DNA from: Aureococcus anophagefferens | Taxonomy: Eukaryota; Sar; Pelagophyceae; Pelagomonadales; Pelagomonadaceae | Direction of reading: 5' to 3' | Length of the DNA stretch: 64,000 nt | Assembly (NCBI RefSeq): GCF_000186865.1 | Contig: NW_008705570.1 | Span: 777,044-841,043, forward strand | Shown: one piece after another, positions 20,301-27,190 of the stretch | How positions within the stretch are numbered: the stretch's first letter is position 1 | Layout of the letters: each line of letters starts with the position of its first letter | Translations under genes and position numbers: made by a program | The notes under the pieces: generated by a model | Told to the model about the DNA's origin: nothing | Seen by the model: the letters and a program-made list of their open reading frames with translations, nothing else | The model's database searches: none

Positions 20301-20416
20301 CGTGGGTCGAAGTAGCGCTGCGACCCGGAGCAGCCGCTCTCCGACCGCAGGCGGCACTGGGGGCCGTAGAAGGCCTCCGCGGCCGGAATCGCGAGGGCGA
20401 CGAGGAGCGTAGCCAT
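14343..20416 (-). CDS. Giant FG-GAP / cysteine-rich multi-pass receptor-like protein
   Basis: About 2,000 residues. It starts with a signal peptide at ATG 20416 (MATLLVALAIPAAEAF). FG-GAP/VCBS propeller repeats follow with Ca-loop motifs such as DVDGDGDDDVVFGDW. Then come an EGF-like module (CDCLIGFAGPQC), about 25 GCC2/GCC3 (ephrin-receptor-like) cysteine repeats, and a multi-helix membrane domain at about 15900-14500 with a short cytosolic tail. One intron lies at 16163-16112 (GT-AG) or 16169-16112 (GC-AG). The choice is ambiguous because GCGACG is repeated at both edges, and both keep the frame. Two frame breaks remain that no sensible intron explains: near 20305, between the signal peptide and the propeller, and near 15768, between the first helix and the next. 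Each is repaired by one extra base. Ligand and signalling partner are unknown. Two related genes lie at 30019-34912 and 51255-54829. Confidence 0.75.
16112..16169 (-). other. Short intron with 6-bp direct repeat at its edges
   Basis: GCGACG occurs at the exon end and again right after the acceptor (minus-strand CTG|GCGACGGTCGGC ... TTCGCAG|GCGACGCTG). Splicing by GC-AG (58 bp) or GT-AG (52 bp) yields GVEL(AT)ATLPLHRGRWR, a segment typical of these receptors. The edge repeat may be a decayed target duplication from an older insertion. Confidence 0.6.
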
Positions 20417-20589
20417 GGTGGACCACCAAGAAAGTCCATCGTCTCGGCCATCGGCCAAATGCCGAGAATCCTCGTCGGTTGTTGATGTTGTCATTGCAGG
20501 CCTAGGCCGGCGACCGCGCCGGCGACCGCGTCGCGATCGGCCGCCCCTCTCGAGAGAGTCCCTTCGCCCCCGAGGACCGGTCGGCGAAT

Positions 20590-21762
20590 TTACTGGAGGA
20601 GCGCGTTGCTCGCGAGGATGGCGATGGCGGCGACGTAGAGGAGGAGGATCGTGGCGACGAGGGACTTCTCCCGCGCGGACTTGCCGTCGAGCTCCCGGAA
20701 GAGGCCGACGCCGATGGAGATGGACACGAGGGGCGTCGAGAGGAAGATGGCGAAGGCGACGGCGGCCGAGAGCTGGACCGTGGCCATGAAGTAGGTGACG
20801 ATGCCCCAGATGTTCAGCGCGCCGCACGCGAGGCTCACGAGGAGCTGGTTCGGCGTGAAACGCCGCAGCTTCCGCGCGTGGCCCCGCGCGTCCCGGAGGA
20901 GGATCCCGGCCTCCACGAGCAGCAGGGGCACGAGCAGCCCGACGCAGAAGAAGGTCGCGGTGACGTAGTTGTCGATGCCGCGGAGCTTCGCCGCGCAGGT
21001 CAGGCTCGACCAGCAGCCGTCGATCGCGCCCGCCGCCGCGCACAAGGCGAGGCCCCGCGCGACCGTCTCCGCGGGCGGCGGCTCGTCGACGAGCAGGATG
21101 GGCTCGTCCTCGCGGGCCTCGCCGCGCTTCACGGCGAGCTCGAGCAGCGAGTCCAACGAGTCGCGCGACGGCGCCTTGGAGTGGACGAGGTCTTGCAGGT
21201 TCGACGCGCTGAGGAGCCCCCGCGCCGTCTTCGCGGGCATCCGCGCGGCGTCGTGGCGGCTCTGGAACGTCAACAAAATGGCGACGAGGATCAGTCCGAC
21301 GCCGGCCACGAGCGTCGCCGGCCGCTTGTTGCCCTCGAGCGCGTAGTTCATGCCCACGCCGACGACGATCGCGCACCCGTTGAAGACGGGAAGCGCGCGC
21401 GTCAGCCCCGCGAGCGGCATGGCCGCGACGAGGAGCACGTTCGACGTCGACACGCAGGCGCCGGCGCAGGTCGCGAGCCAGAGGCTAGCGCCCGAGTCCG
21501 CCGCCTCCCAGGCCAGCGCCTCCCAGAGCCCGTCCCAGTCGCCCGGCCCGAACGGCGGCGGCGGCGGGTCCCGCGTCGGCGGCAGGCTGAGCAGCGACAG
21601 CAGCGCGATGCCCGTGCCGGACATGGACACGATGAAGCCGAGGTTAAAGACCTCGAAGTCCACGGACTTGATGGCCTGGCGCAGCGCCGGCCAGGTGCCG
21701 CCGCCGCAGAGGCCCAGGAGGAGCCAGACCAGGCCCTGCGGCACCGTCTTCGGGTAGTACAT
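20590..21762 (-). CDS. Ten-helix drug/metabolite-type transporter (ureide-permease-like)
   Basis: An intronless 390-residue frame from ATG 21762. About ten hydrophobic helices are visible, arranged as two five-helix halves separated by a polar central loop (residues about 190-235), the layout of the drug/metabolite transporter superfamily. The N-terminal helix has GLCGGGTWPALRQAI, resembling the LGTWP segment of plant ureide permeases, and the second half repeats a Gly/Ala-rich helix. The likely role is export or uptake of a small polar metabolite across the plasma or an endomembrane. The substrate cannot be read from sequence. No targeting peptide is clear. It is 173 bp downstream of the receptor's start codon, on the same strand. 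Confidence 0.7.
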   Translation of the reverse strand: MYYPKTVPQGLVWLLLGLCGGGTWPALRQAIKSVDFEVFNLGFIVSMSGTGIALLSLLSLPPTRDPPPPPFGPGDWDGLWEALAWEAADSGASLWLATCAGACVSTSNVLLVAAMPLAGLTRALPVFNGCAIVVGVGMNYALEGNKRPATLVAGVGLILVAILLTFQSRHDAARMPAKTARGLLSASNLQDLVHSKAPSRDSLDSLLELAVKRGEAREDEPILLVDEPPPAETVARGLALCAAAGAIDGCWSSLTCAAKLRGIDNYVTATFFCVGLLVPLLLVEAGILLRDARGHARKLRRFTPNQLLVSLACGALNIWGIVTYFMATVQLSAAVAFAIFLSTPLVSISIGVGLFRELDGKSAREKSLVATILLLYVAAIAILASNALLQ

Positions 21763-21914
21763 GGGCCGCGCGCTGCCGGCGCAGCTCGAGCGCGTCGCGC
21801 GCTGCTGTGTTTGTGCAGCGATGCGCTTAGCACGCGTCTGCCTGCGGAAACCAGTCCTCCATCATTTTGCACAAAATCCTTGCTGACACAGGTGAGGACG
21901 GTGAGGCTATGGGG

Positions 21915-22003
21915 GCCGGATTACCGGGTAATGCCCGGGAGGCCTCGGTAATTACCGGTAATTACCGGGTAATTACCGCAGAAGGGTAATTACCCGGTAA
22001 TCA
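21915..22003. repeat. Palindromic GGTAATTACC cluster, copy 1
   Basis: GGTAATTACC and one-base variants (GGGTAATTACC, TTACCGGGTAAT) occur several times in direct succession. The unit is its own reverse complement, so the block can form hairpins on either strand. Its AT-rich base content stands out from the surrounding GC-rich DNA. Confidence 0.85.
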
Positions 22004-22283
22004 GGGCGTCCGCGGACGGCTAGAGGCGGTATGGCGGCTCGAAAGGACCACCGCGAACCCGCGTGTCGACCGAATTCTCTTTTAGGTGGCTTCCACGCGA
22101 CAACGCCGGCGGCGCGCTACGGCGTGGGGGGCGTCGCCCGGCGCGCCCGTCGCGACGTCGCGACGAGCAGCCGCTCGGTCGCGGTTTCGCGCCGCGCGTC
22201 GACCGCGATGCGAAACACGACCGCGACGGGCCGCGACGCTCGGATCGTCAGCCACGTGTACTAGCGGACCGCGGCCTGTACGC

Positions 22284-22360
22284 GGATTACCCGGTATCGA
22301 ATTATGGCACCGGGTAATTACCGGTAATTACCGGTAATTACCATTACCGGTAATATACCG
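22284..22360. repeat. Palindromic GGTAATTACC cluster, copy 2
   Basis: The same palindromic unit recurs at least four times, starting with GATTACCCGGTAT and ending CCGGTAATATACC. It lies about 280 bp from copy 1 and immediately upstream of the transposase-like remnant. The pair could be the ends of a small mobile element. Confidence 0.85.
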
Positions 22361-22377
22361 CCAAATTACTCCGGCGG

Positions 22378-23061
22378 CTATAGGTGAGGCCTCAATATCG
22401 GCCGAGTGCAGCGGCGCCGCGCGCGTTCCGCAGCCCTCTCCTCGGGCGCGGTGGCGCTTACGAGGGGCTGCGGTCGACTGGCGGCGGCCACGGCGACGGG
22501 CCGCGCCGGCCGACGGGCGGCCGGGCCGCCGTTAGCTGCGCGGCGCAACACGCAGCACGGCGTCTGGGCCGCCATACGGATACGCATTACCTTGAGAGAG
22601 TCCTCGACAGTGTAGAGGATGGATCTGATGGCGAAGTCGGCAGTCTGCCACTGTTTCACGCGCGAGAAGACCACGCACTGGCCGCGCTTGTCGCAGAAGC
22701 AGCACCACGGCCAGGGTGCGCCGGCGGCACTGGCATGCTCTGGTTCGGCGAGTTCCCATACCTGCAGCACACCATCGCGAACTCCGAGAAGTGGATGAGC
22801 GTGGTGCTTGTGGAGAAGAACATCGCGCCGTCGATGATCCTCACCATCACGCCGGACGGCGCGGCGGACGTCGTGCCGGTGGGATCGAAATAGTCGTCGA
22901 TGTCCGCGCCGAAGTGGGCGCTGAGGTTGTCCATGATGATGCAGCGGCTCTGGCCCGCAGCGCTGGAAACAAGAACATGAGCAGGAAGAGGTAGAACGTC
23001 GGCTTGTCCGTGTTGCCCTGGAAGGCCCAAATCGACACGACGCCCAGCGGCACTCGACCCC
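22378..23061 (-). pseudogene. DDE-transposase-like remnant in several frames
   Basis: Three minus-strand frames look like pieces of one protein: about 23061-22965 (IWAFQGNTDKPTFYLFLLMF), about 22955-22715 (QSRCIIMDNLSAHFG...MVRIIDGAMFF) and about 22745-22530 (CVVFSRVKQWQTADFAIRSI). The IIMDNLSAH segment resembles the middle catalytic-Asp region of Tc1/IS630-type DDE transposases, where DNxxxH is common. There is no single start-to-stop frame, and the breaks are not resolved by clear splice sites, though AAG|GTAATG near 22592 looks like a donor. It sits between palindrome cluster 2 and the Derlin gene. It could instead be a multi-exon gene of unknown function. Confidence 0.4.
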
Positions 23062-23111
23062 CGCAGGCACCCGCGCGCAATCCGCGCTTGACGCTCGGAC
23101 CTTGCAGTCTT

Positions 23112-23948
23112 ATGGCGCCTCGCCTGGCGAGCCTCGCCGCGCTGCTCGGCGCGTGCCTGTTGCTCGCCGCGGGCGCGCGGCCGTCGGCGCCGCGCGGCGT
23201 CGCGCCGCGGCCGCGACGACCCGCGCGCGGCGGCGCGAGCGCACGGGCGCTCGCGGTCCGCGGCGGCGACACGGAGGACATCGAGTACGACGAGGACGAC
23301 GAGCCCGGCGCCGTCGCGTCGCTGCTGGCGTCGCTGCCGCCGACGCTGCGCGTGCACGTCGTCTCCGTCGTCGCCGTGACGGCCGTCGCCTTGACGGGCG
23401 TGCTCGATCCGAACGCGGCGTTCAGCCTCGACACGTACGGCACCGTCGCGCGGCTCCAATTGTGGCGCCCGCTGACGTCGGCCTGCTTCCTCGGCGAGCC
23501 GTCCATGGGCTCGGCGACGAGCCTCTACCTGCTCGTCAAGTACGGCAAGGAGCTCGAGGCCGCCGTGGGAAGCGAACCGTTCGCGAAGTTCCTCGTGTTG
23601 CAGACGGCGCTCCTCGCGTTCGCGGGCGGCGCGACGGGCGTGCCCTTCACGGCCAACGCGCTCATCACGGCGGTGATCTACGCCTGCAGCCGCCTCGAGC
23701 CCTTTGGGAACGTCCAGTTCCAGTTCGGCATCACGCTGAAGTACTGGATGCTGCCCTTCGGCCTGATGGTCGTGGAGATGCTCCAGCAGCAGTCCGTCGC
23801 CGCCGTCTTCCCCCACGTCCTCGGCATCCTCTGCGCCCACTTCCACCACTTCTTCGCCGTCGTCTGGCCGAGGCTCACCGCGGACGCCGAGTCCGCGGCG
23901 CCGAAGGCGAAAACCGCCAAGGTCGGCCGCAAGCTCGGGAGCGGCTAG
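23112..23948 (+). CDS. Derlin family protein with bipartite-type N-terminus
   Basis: A 278-residue frame from ATG 23112 to TAG 23946-23948. The N-terminus is a signal peptide (LAALLGACLLLAAGA) followed by a 35-residue Arg/Pro/Ala-rich, acid-free stretch, the layout of a bipartite plastid pre-sequence in algae with complex plastids. An acidic linker follows (DTEDIEYDEDDE), then a Der1-like membrane domain of several helices with QLWRPLTSACFLGEPSM and a polar Lys-rich tail. Ordinary ER Derlins lack such a leader. Together this suggests a symbiont-type Derlin of the SELMA import machinery in the second-outermost plastid membrane. The usual aromatic residue at the cleavage site is not seen, so ER localisation remains possible. 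Confidence 0.75.
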   Translation: MAPRLASLAALLGACLLLAAGARPSAPRGVAPRPRRPARGGASARALAVRGGDTEDIEYDEDDEPGAVASLLASLPPTLRVHVVSVVAVTAVALTGVLDPNAAFSLDTYGTVARLQLWRPLTSACFLGEPSMGSATSLYLLVKYGKELEAAVGSEPFAKFLVLQTALLAFAGGATGVPFTANALITAVIYACSRLEPFGNVQFQFGITLKYWMLPFGLMVVEMLQQQSVAAVFPHVLGILCAHFHHFFAVVWPRLTADAESAAPKAKTAKVGRKLGSG

Positions 23949-24009
23949 GGTGTTCGAGTTGTAACCACGTGGGAGATATACTTCGGACGGCGCTCTATCT
24001 TTGCGAAGC

Positions 24010-24699
24010 TTAGTAATCCGGAGGGATCGCGGGCGGTTTGTAGACGCAGACGCCGATCCCGCTATCTCCGTACGGTTTCGCGCAGTACGCGCCGTCGCCG
24101 CACTTAGTGTCGTTCTTCGATGGTTCTTTCTGGTTCGGTGCGTTGCGACATACGAGGGCGCAGTGTTGATTGGCACTATAAACGCCGATGGAGTCCATGA
24201 AGACGGGGTACGCGGACGAGTTCGAGCCGAACGGTACGTCTTTCGGGCAGCCGTACGTGGGCGGTCCAGCAACGTTAGCGGGGCCAGGCGGGGCACATAC
24301 ACCACCCTCGATGAGAGGGTTGCTGTAGTTGAATTCGTTCGTGAGGCAGCCTCCGACGTACGGATTCCCGTAGTGCGTCTTCGCTCCGGCCAAGTACCCG
24401 GAAGTGGCGGAGTAAGGCCCCCTCTCCGGTGGTCCGCAACTCGCTTGTGCCGTGTATTCGCGAAGCAAGGTACAGTTTGATGTTCCGCCTGCCGTGATCA
24501 GCGTCCATGCCGCGCAGCCTTGAGTCGCATTGCAGAGCGTGCAGCATGCATCCGGATCACCGATGCGATGGTAGGTCGTGATGTTCGCATAGGATGTGTC
24601 CAGACACGCCTGATCTACCGTCGTGCATTGCGAGGGGTCCGGATCACTAGCACGCGCGCTAGCAATGAGCAAGACAGAGATCGTAAAGCGGGCAGCCAT
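24010..24699 (-). CDS. Secreted cysteine-rich PAN/Apple-like protein
   Basis: A 229-residue frame from ATG 24699 with a clear signal peptide (FTISVLLIASARA). Residues about 25-85 have the cysteine spacing and GDPDACCTLC...CAAWTL core of PAN/Apple-like carbohydrate- or protein-binding modules. The rest is Gly/Pro/Asn-rich with further cysteines and several N-glycosylation sequons (NIT, NCT, NYS, NSS). The protein is likely extracellular and disulphide-bonded. Base composition is noticeably lower in GC than neighbouring genes, which may indicate fewer constraints or a different origin. No enzyme signature is visible. Confidence 0.7.
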   Translation of the reverse strand: MAARFTISVLLIASARASDPDPSQCTTVDQACLDTSYANITTYHRIGDPDACCTLCNATQGCAAWTLITAGGTSNCTLLREYTAQASCGPPERGPYSATSGYLAGAKTHYGNPYVGGCLTNEFNYSNPLIEGGVCAPPGPANVAGPPTYGCPKDVPFGSNSSAYPVFMDSIGVYSANQHCALVCRNAPNQKEPSKNDTKCGDGAYCAKPYGDSGIGVCVYKPPAIPPDY

Positions 24700-24828
24700 G
24701 CCGCGAGTGTGATCAAAAATAAAACAATGGCCGATGAGCTACTATGTACAATAGTAGAGCAAGCTCTTTGCCGAAGACTCGGGAGTGGCGATAGAATCAC
24801 GCCTAATCTGACAAGCTCGGCTCGCAAC

Positions 24829-26469
24829 ATGGCGGGCGACCACAATCAGGTCGAGTGCGAGGCGCGCCAGCAGCTCGAGTACTACTTCAGCTACGCGAAC
24901 TACAGCCGCGACGCCTACCTGCGGGGCCTCGCCGACGGCCGGGGCTTCGTCGCCCTCGCGGACCTCGAGGACTTCCCCAAGCTCGCGGCGCTGCTCGCGC
25001 GCGCACCCGGCGACGACGTGCTCGCGCGCGCCGCGGCGACGTCGCCGCTCCTCGAGTACGACGCGGCGAACGGCGCCGTGCGCGCGGCGAACCTGGGCGG
25101 CAGCGACACGCACGAGGCCAAGCACCTCGTGCTCGACGCGAACGCGTTGATCCGCGGCCGCGCGGCGTCGCTCGCGGGCTACGCCGAGCGCTTCTGGACC
25201 ATCGAGGAGGTGCTGGCCGAGGTCCGCGACGACAAGTCGCGCGAGCAGCTCCTGCGCCTGCCCTTTGAGCTCGAGGTCCGGCGGCCGTCCGCGGAGGCGA
25301 CGGCGCGCGTCCTGGAGTTCGCCAAGCTCACGGGCGACCTCCGGAGCCTCTCGGCCGTCGACGCCAAGGTGCTCGCGCTCGCGCTGACGCTCGAGCTCGA
25401 GGCCGTCGGCGACGACGCGCACCTGCGGCGGGCGCCCGACGGCCGCGAGGCCCGCGCCCCCGCGGCGAAGCCCGCTGCGAAGCCCGCGCCCGCGCCCGTC
25501 GTCGCGCCGCCGCCGCCGCCCGCGCCGGCCCCGGCCGCGCCGGCCGCGCCGCGCGCGAAGCCGACGTCCTGGGCCGCGGCGCTCAAGGCGCCGCCGCCGC
25601 CGCCGGCCGCGCCGGCCGCGCCCGCGGCCGCGCCCGCCGCCGCGCCCGCCGCCGCGGCGCCGCTCCCCGAGGCGGACGAAGAAGAGCAAGAAGAAGACGA
25701 GGCGCCGCAGCAGCCGCTCCCGTCGTCGTCGAAGAGCGCGCCGTCGCGCATCCTCGGCTCCGCGACGGCCTCCGGCCAGAGCTCCGCGATGGACGCGGCG
25801 GACGACGACGGCGTCGGCTGGCTCGACGCGAGCCACGTCGCGACGGCCGTCGCGACGGGCGAGCTGCCCTTCGACGGGTCCGCGCCCGCGGCGAGCGACG
25901 GCGGCTACAAGCCGAGCTGCGGCTGCGCGTGCGCGACGGTCGACTACGCGATGCAAAACGTGCTCCTCCAGATGGGCCTGCGCCTCGTGAGTTTGGACGG
26001 CATGGTCGTGAGCCGCACGACGCGCTGGGCGCTGCGCTGCGGCGCGTGCTTCCACGTCGAGGACGACCAGGCGAAGTTGTTCTGCGGCCGCTGCGGCTCC
26101 ACACCGCTGAACCGCGTCGCCGTCGGCGTCGACGCGGCGACGGGCAAGCGCAAGGTCTTCCTCCGGAAGACGCCGCGCCACGACCTCCGCGGCACGAAGT
26201 TCGCCCTGCCGAAGCCGGGCCAGGCGGGCCGCTACGAGGGCGAGCTCCTCCTCCGCGAGGACCAGCTCCTCAGCGGCATCTGGCGGCAAAAGGCCGCGCG
26301 CGCCAAGTCCGCCAAGACGAAACAATCCGTCTTCGGGCCCGACGTCACGGACTCCCTCGAGGCGCTCAACATCGTCCAGGCCAACGACCTCACCGTCGGC
26401 CTCGGCCGCAAGAACCCGAACGCCATGAAGGGCCGCGAGCGCCGCGGCAAGTCGAAGCGGAAGCACTAG
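24829..26469 (+). CDS. NOB1: NOB1-like endonuclease with N-terminal La motif
   Basis: A 546-residue frame from ATG 24829; the frame is open upstream, but the domain begins right after this start. Residues about 5-60 resemble a La-type winged helix (ARQQLEYYFSYANYSRDAYL). A PIN nuclease domain begins at about residue 98 (VLDANALIRG, first acidic residue present). A long Pro/Ala linker (about 205-290) and a NOB1-like zinc ribbon at about 398-425 (LRCGACF...FCGRCGS) follow, then a basic tail. NOB1 is the endonuclease that makes the 3' end of 18S rRNA in the cytoplasm. The La motif is not part of the usual NOB1 layout and could add RNA binding. It converges with the SPC24-like gene, 32 bp apart. 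Confidence 0.85.
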   Translation: MAGDHNQVECEARQQLEYYFSYANYSRDAYLRGLADGRGFVALADLEDFPKLAALLARAPGDDVLARAAATSPLLEYDAANGAVRAANLGGSDTHEAKHLVLDANALIRGRAASLAGYAERFWTIEEVLAEVRDDKSREQLLRLPFELEVRRPSAEATARVLEFAKLTGDLRSLSAVDAKVLALALTLELEAVGDDAHLRRAPDGREARAPAAKPAAKPAPAPVVAPPPPPAPAPAAPAAPRAKPTSWAAALKAPPPPPAAPAAPAAAPAAAPAAAAPLPEADEEEQEEDEAPQQPLPSSSKSAPSRILGSATASGQSSAMDAADDDGVGWLDASHVATAVATGELPFDGSAPAASDGGYKPSCGCACATVDYAMQNVLLQMGLRLVSLDGMVVSRTTRWALRCGACFHVEDDQAKLFCGRCGSTPLNRVAVGVDAATGKRKVFLRKTPRHDLRGTKFALPKPGQAGRYEGELLLREDQLLSGIWRQKAARAKSAKTKQSVFGPDVTDSLEALNIVQANDLTVGLGRKNPNAMKGRERRGKSKRKH

Positions 26470-26501
26470 TAAGCCCCTTTTCTTGTCGACACTCAAACAC
26501 A

Positions 26502-27065
26502 CTAATACGCGCTCGCCCCGCCTTCCTCGAGGAGCGCCCACAGCTCCGCGGCGACGGCGAAGTCGTCCTTGCCGGCCGCGTCGATGGAGAACCGGCGCGC
26601 GCGGTGGCCGTCGTCGTAGGCGACGACGCCCGCGATGACGCCGTCGCCGCAGTCCGGCGCCCAGGTGATGCGCGTGATGTTCGTGAAGAGGCTCACGGCG
26701 TGCCGCGCGCGCGCGAGCTCCGGGTCGTCGTCGCCCGCGCCGCCGTCGGCCGCGAGCGCCGGCGCCGCGCCCGCGGCCGCGAGCAGCTCGTCGCGCTCGA
26801 CCTCGAGCTCGCTCAGCTCCGCGGCGAGCGCCGCGTACTCGTCCTCGACGTGGCCGCTCCCGCTCGCGCGCCGCTGCTCCGCGACCTGCCGCGACAGCTC
26901 CCGGATGTGGTCCCGCGCGTCGCCCGTCACGGTCGCGCAGGCGTCGTGGACGGCGTCGATCTCGCGCACGACGGCCGCCGTGTCCGCGGCCGACGCCTCG
27001 AGGTCCCGGCTCACGGCCTCGACGCGCGCGCGCAAGGCGTCGTCCTCGGCGTCGAAGGAGCTCAT
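26502..27065 (-). CDS. SPC24: SPC24-like kinetochore protein
   Basis: A 187-residue frame from ATG 27065. Residues about 8-100 form a coiled coil rich in Glu, Ala and Arg. The C-terminal 70 residues form a small globular module, SLFTNITRITWAP...GVVAYDD...FSIDA...AAELWALLE, closely resembling the RWD-like head of plant and animal SPC24, which pairs with SPC25 in the NDC80 complex at kinetochores. Length and domain order fit the family (usually ~190-210 residues). There are no introns. The assignment rests on the C-terminal pattern alone, and SPC24 proteins diverge fast. Confidence 0.65.
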   Translation of the reverse strand: MSSFDAEDDALRARVEAVSRDLEASAADTAAVVREIDAVHDACATVTGDARDHIRELSRQVAEQRRASGSGHVEDEYAALAAELSELEVERDELLAAAGAAPALAADGGAGDDDPELARARHAVSLFTNITRITWAPDCGDGVIAGVVAYDDGHRARRFSIDAAGKDDFAVAAELWALLEEGGASAY

Positions 27066-27190
27066 CGTTTTGAACAGTTCGCAGTCGGGTCGGCAGACGA
27101 GTGCTCGATGCGGTCGATGGCGTCCGACAACGCCTCCGATGCGGCGCGTCGCCGAAGCACGCGCGCTGATGCGCCGTCGTTCAATTTTTT

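Larger units (their letters stand above)
21763..22377. other. Gene-free interval with two palindromic-repeat clusters
   Basis: A 615-bp stretch between the transporter start and the transposase-like remnant. Two clusters of GGTAATTACC palindromes, described separately, bracket about 280 bp of GC-rich sequence. Short open frames across 22031-22337 look like composition artefacts. No RNA gene is recognised. Confidence 0.6.

Noticed and set aside
16129..20451. A 1,440-codon frame over the FG-GAP receptor
   Set aside because: It is low-complexity Arg/Leu/Gly. The alternative frame carries regular cysteine repeats and Ca-loop motifs, so this one is a shadow.
22031..22337. Small open frames between the palindrome clusters
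   Set aside because: They are mutually overlapping, Arg-rich and without recognisable features; composition explains them.
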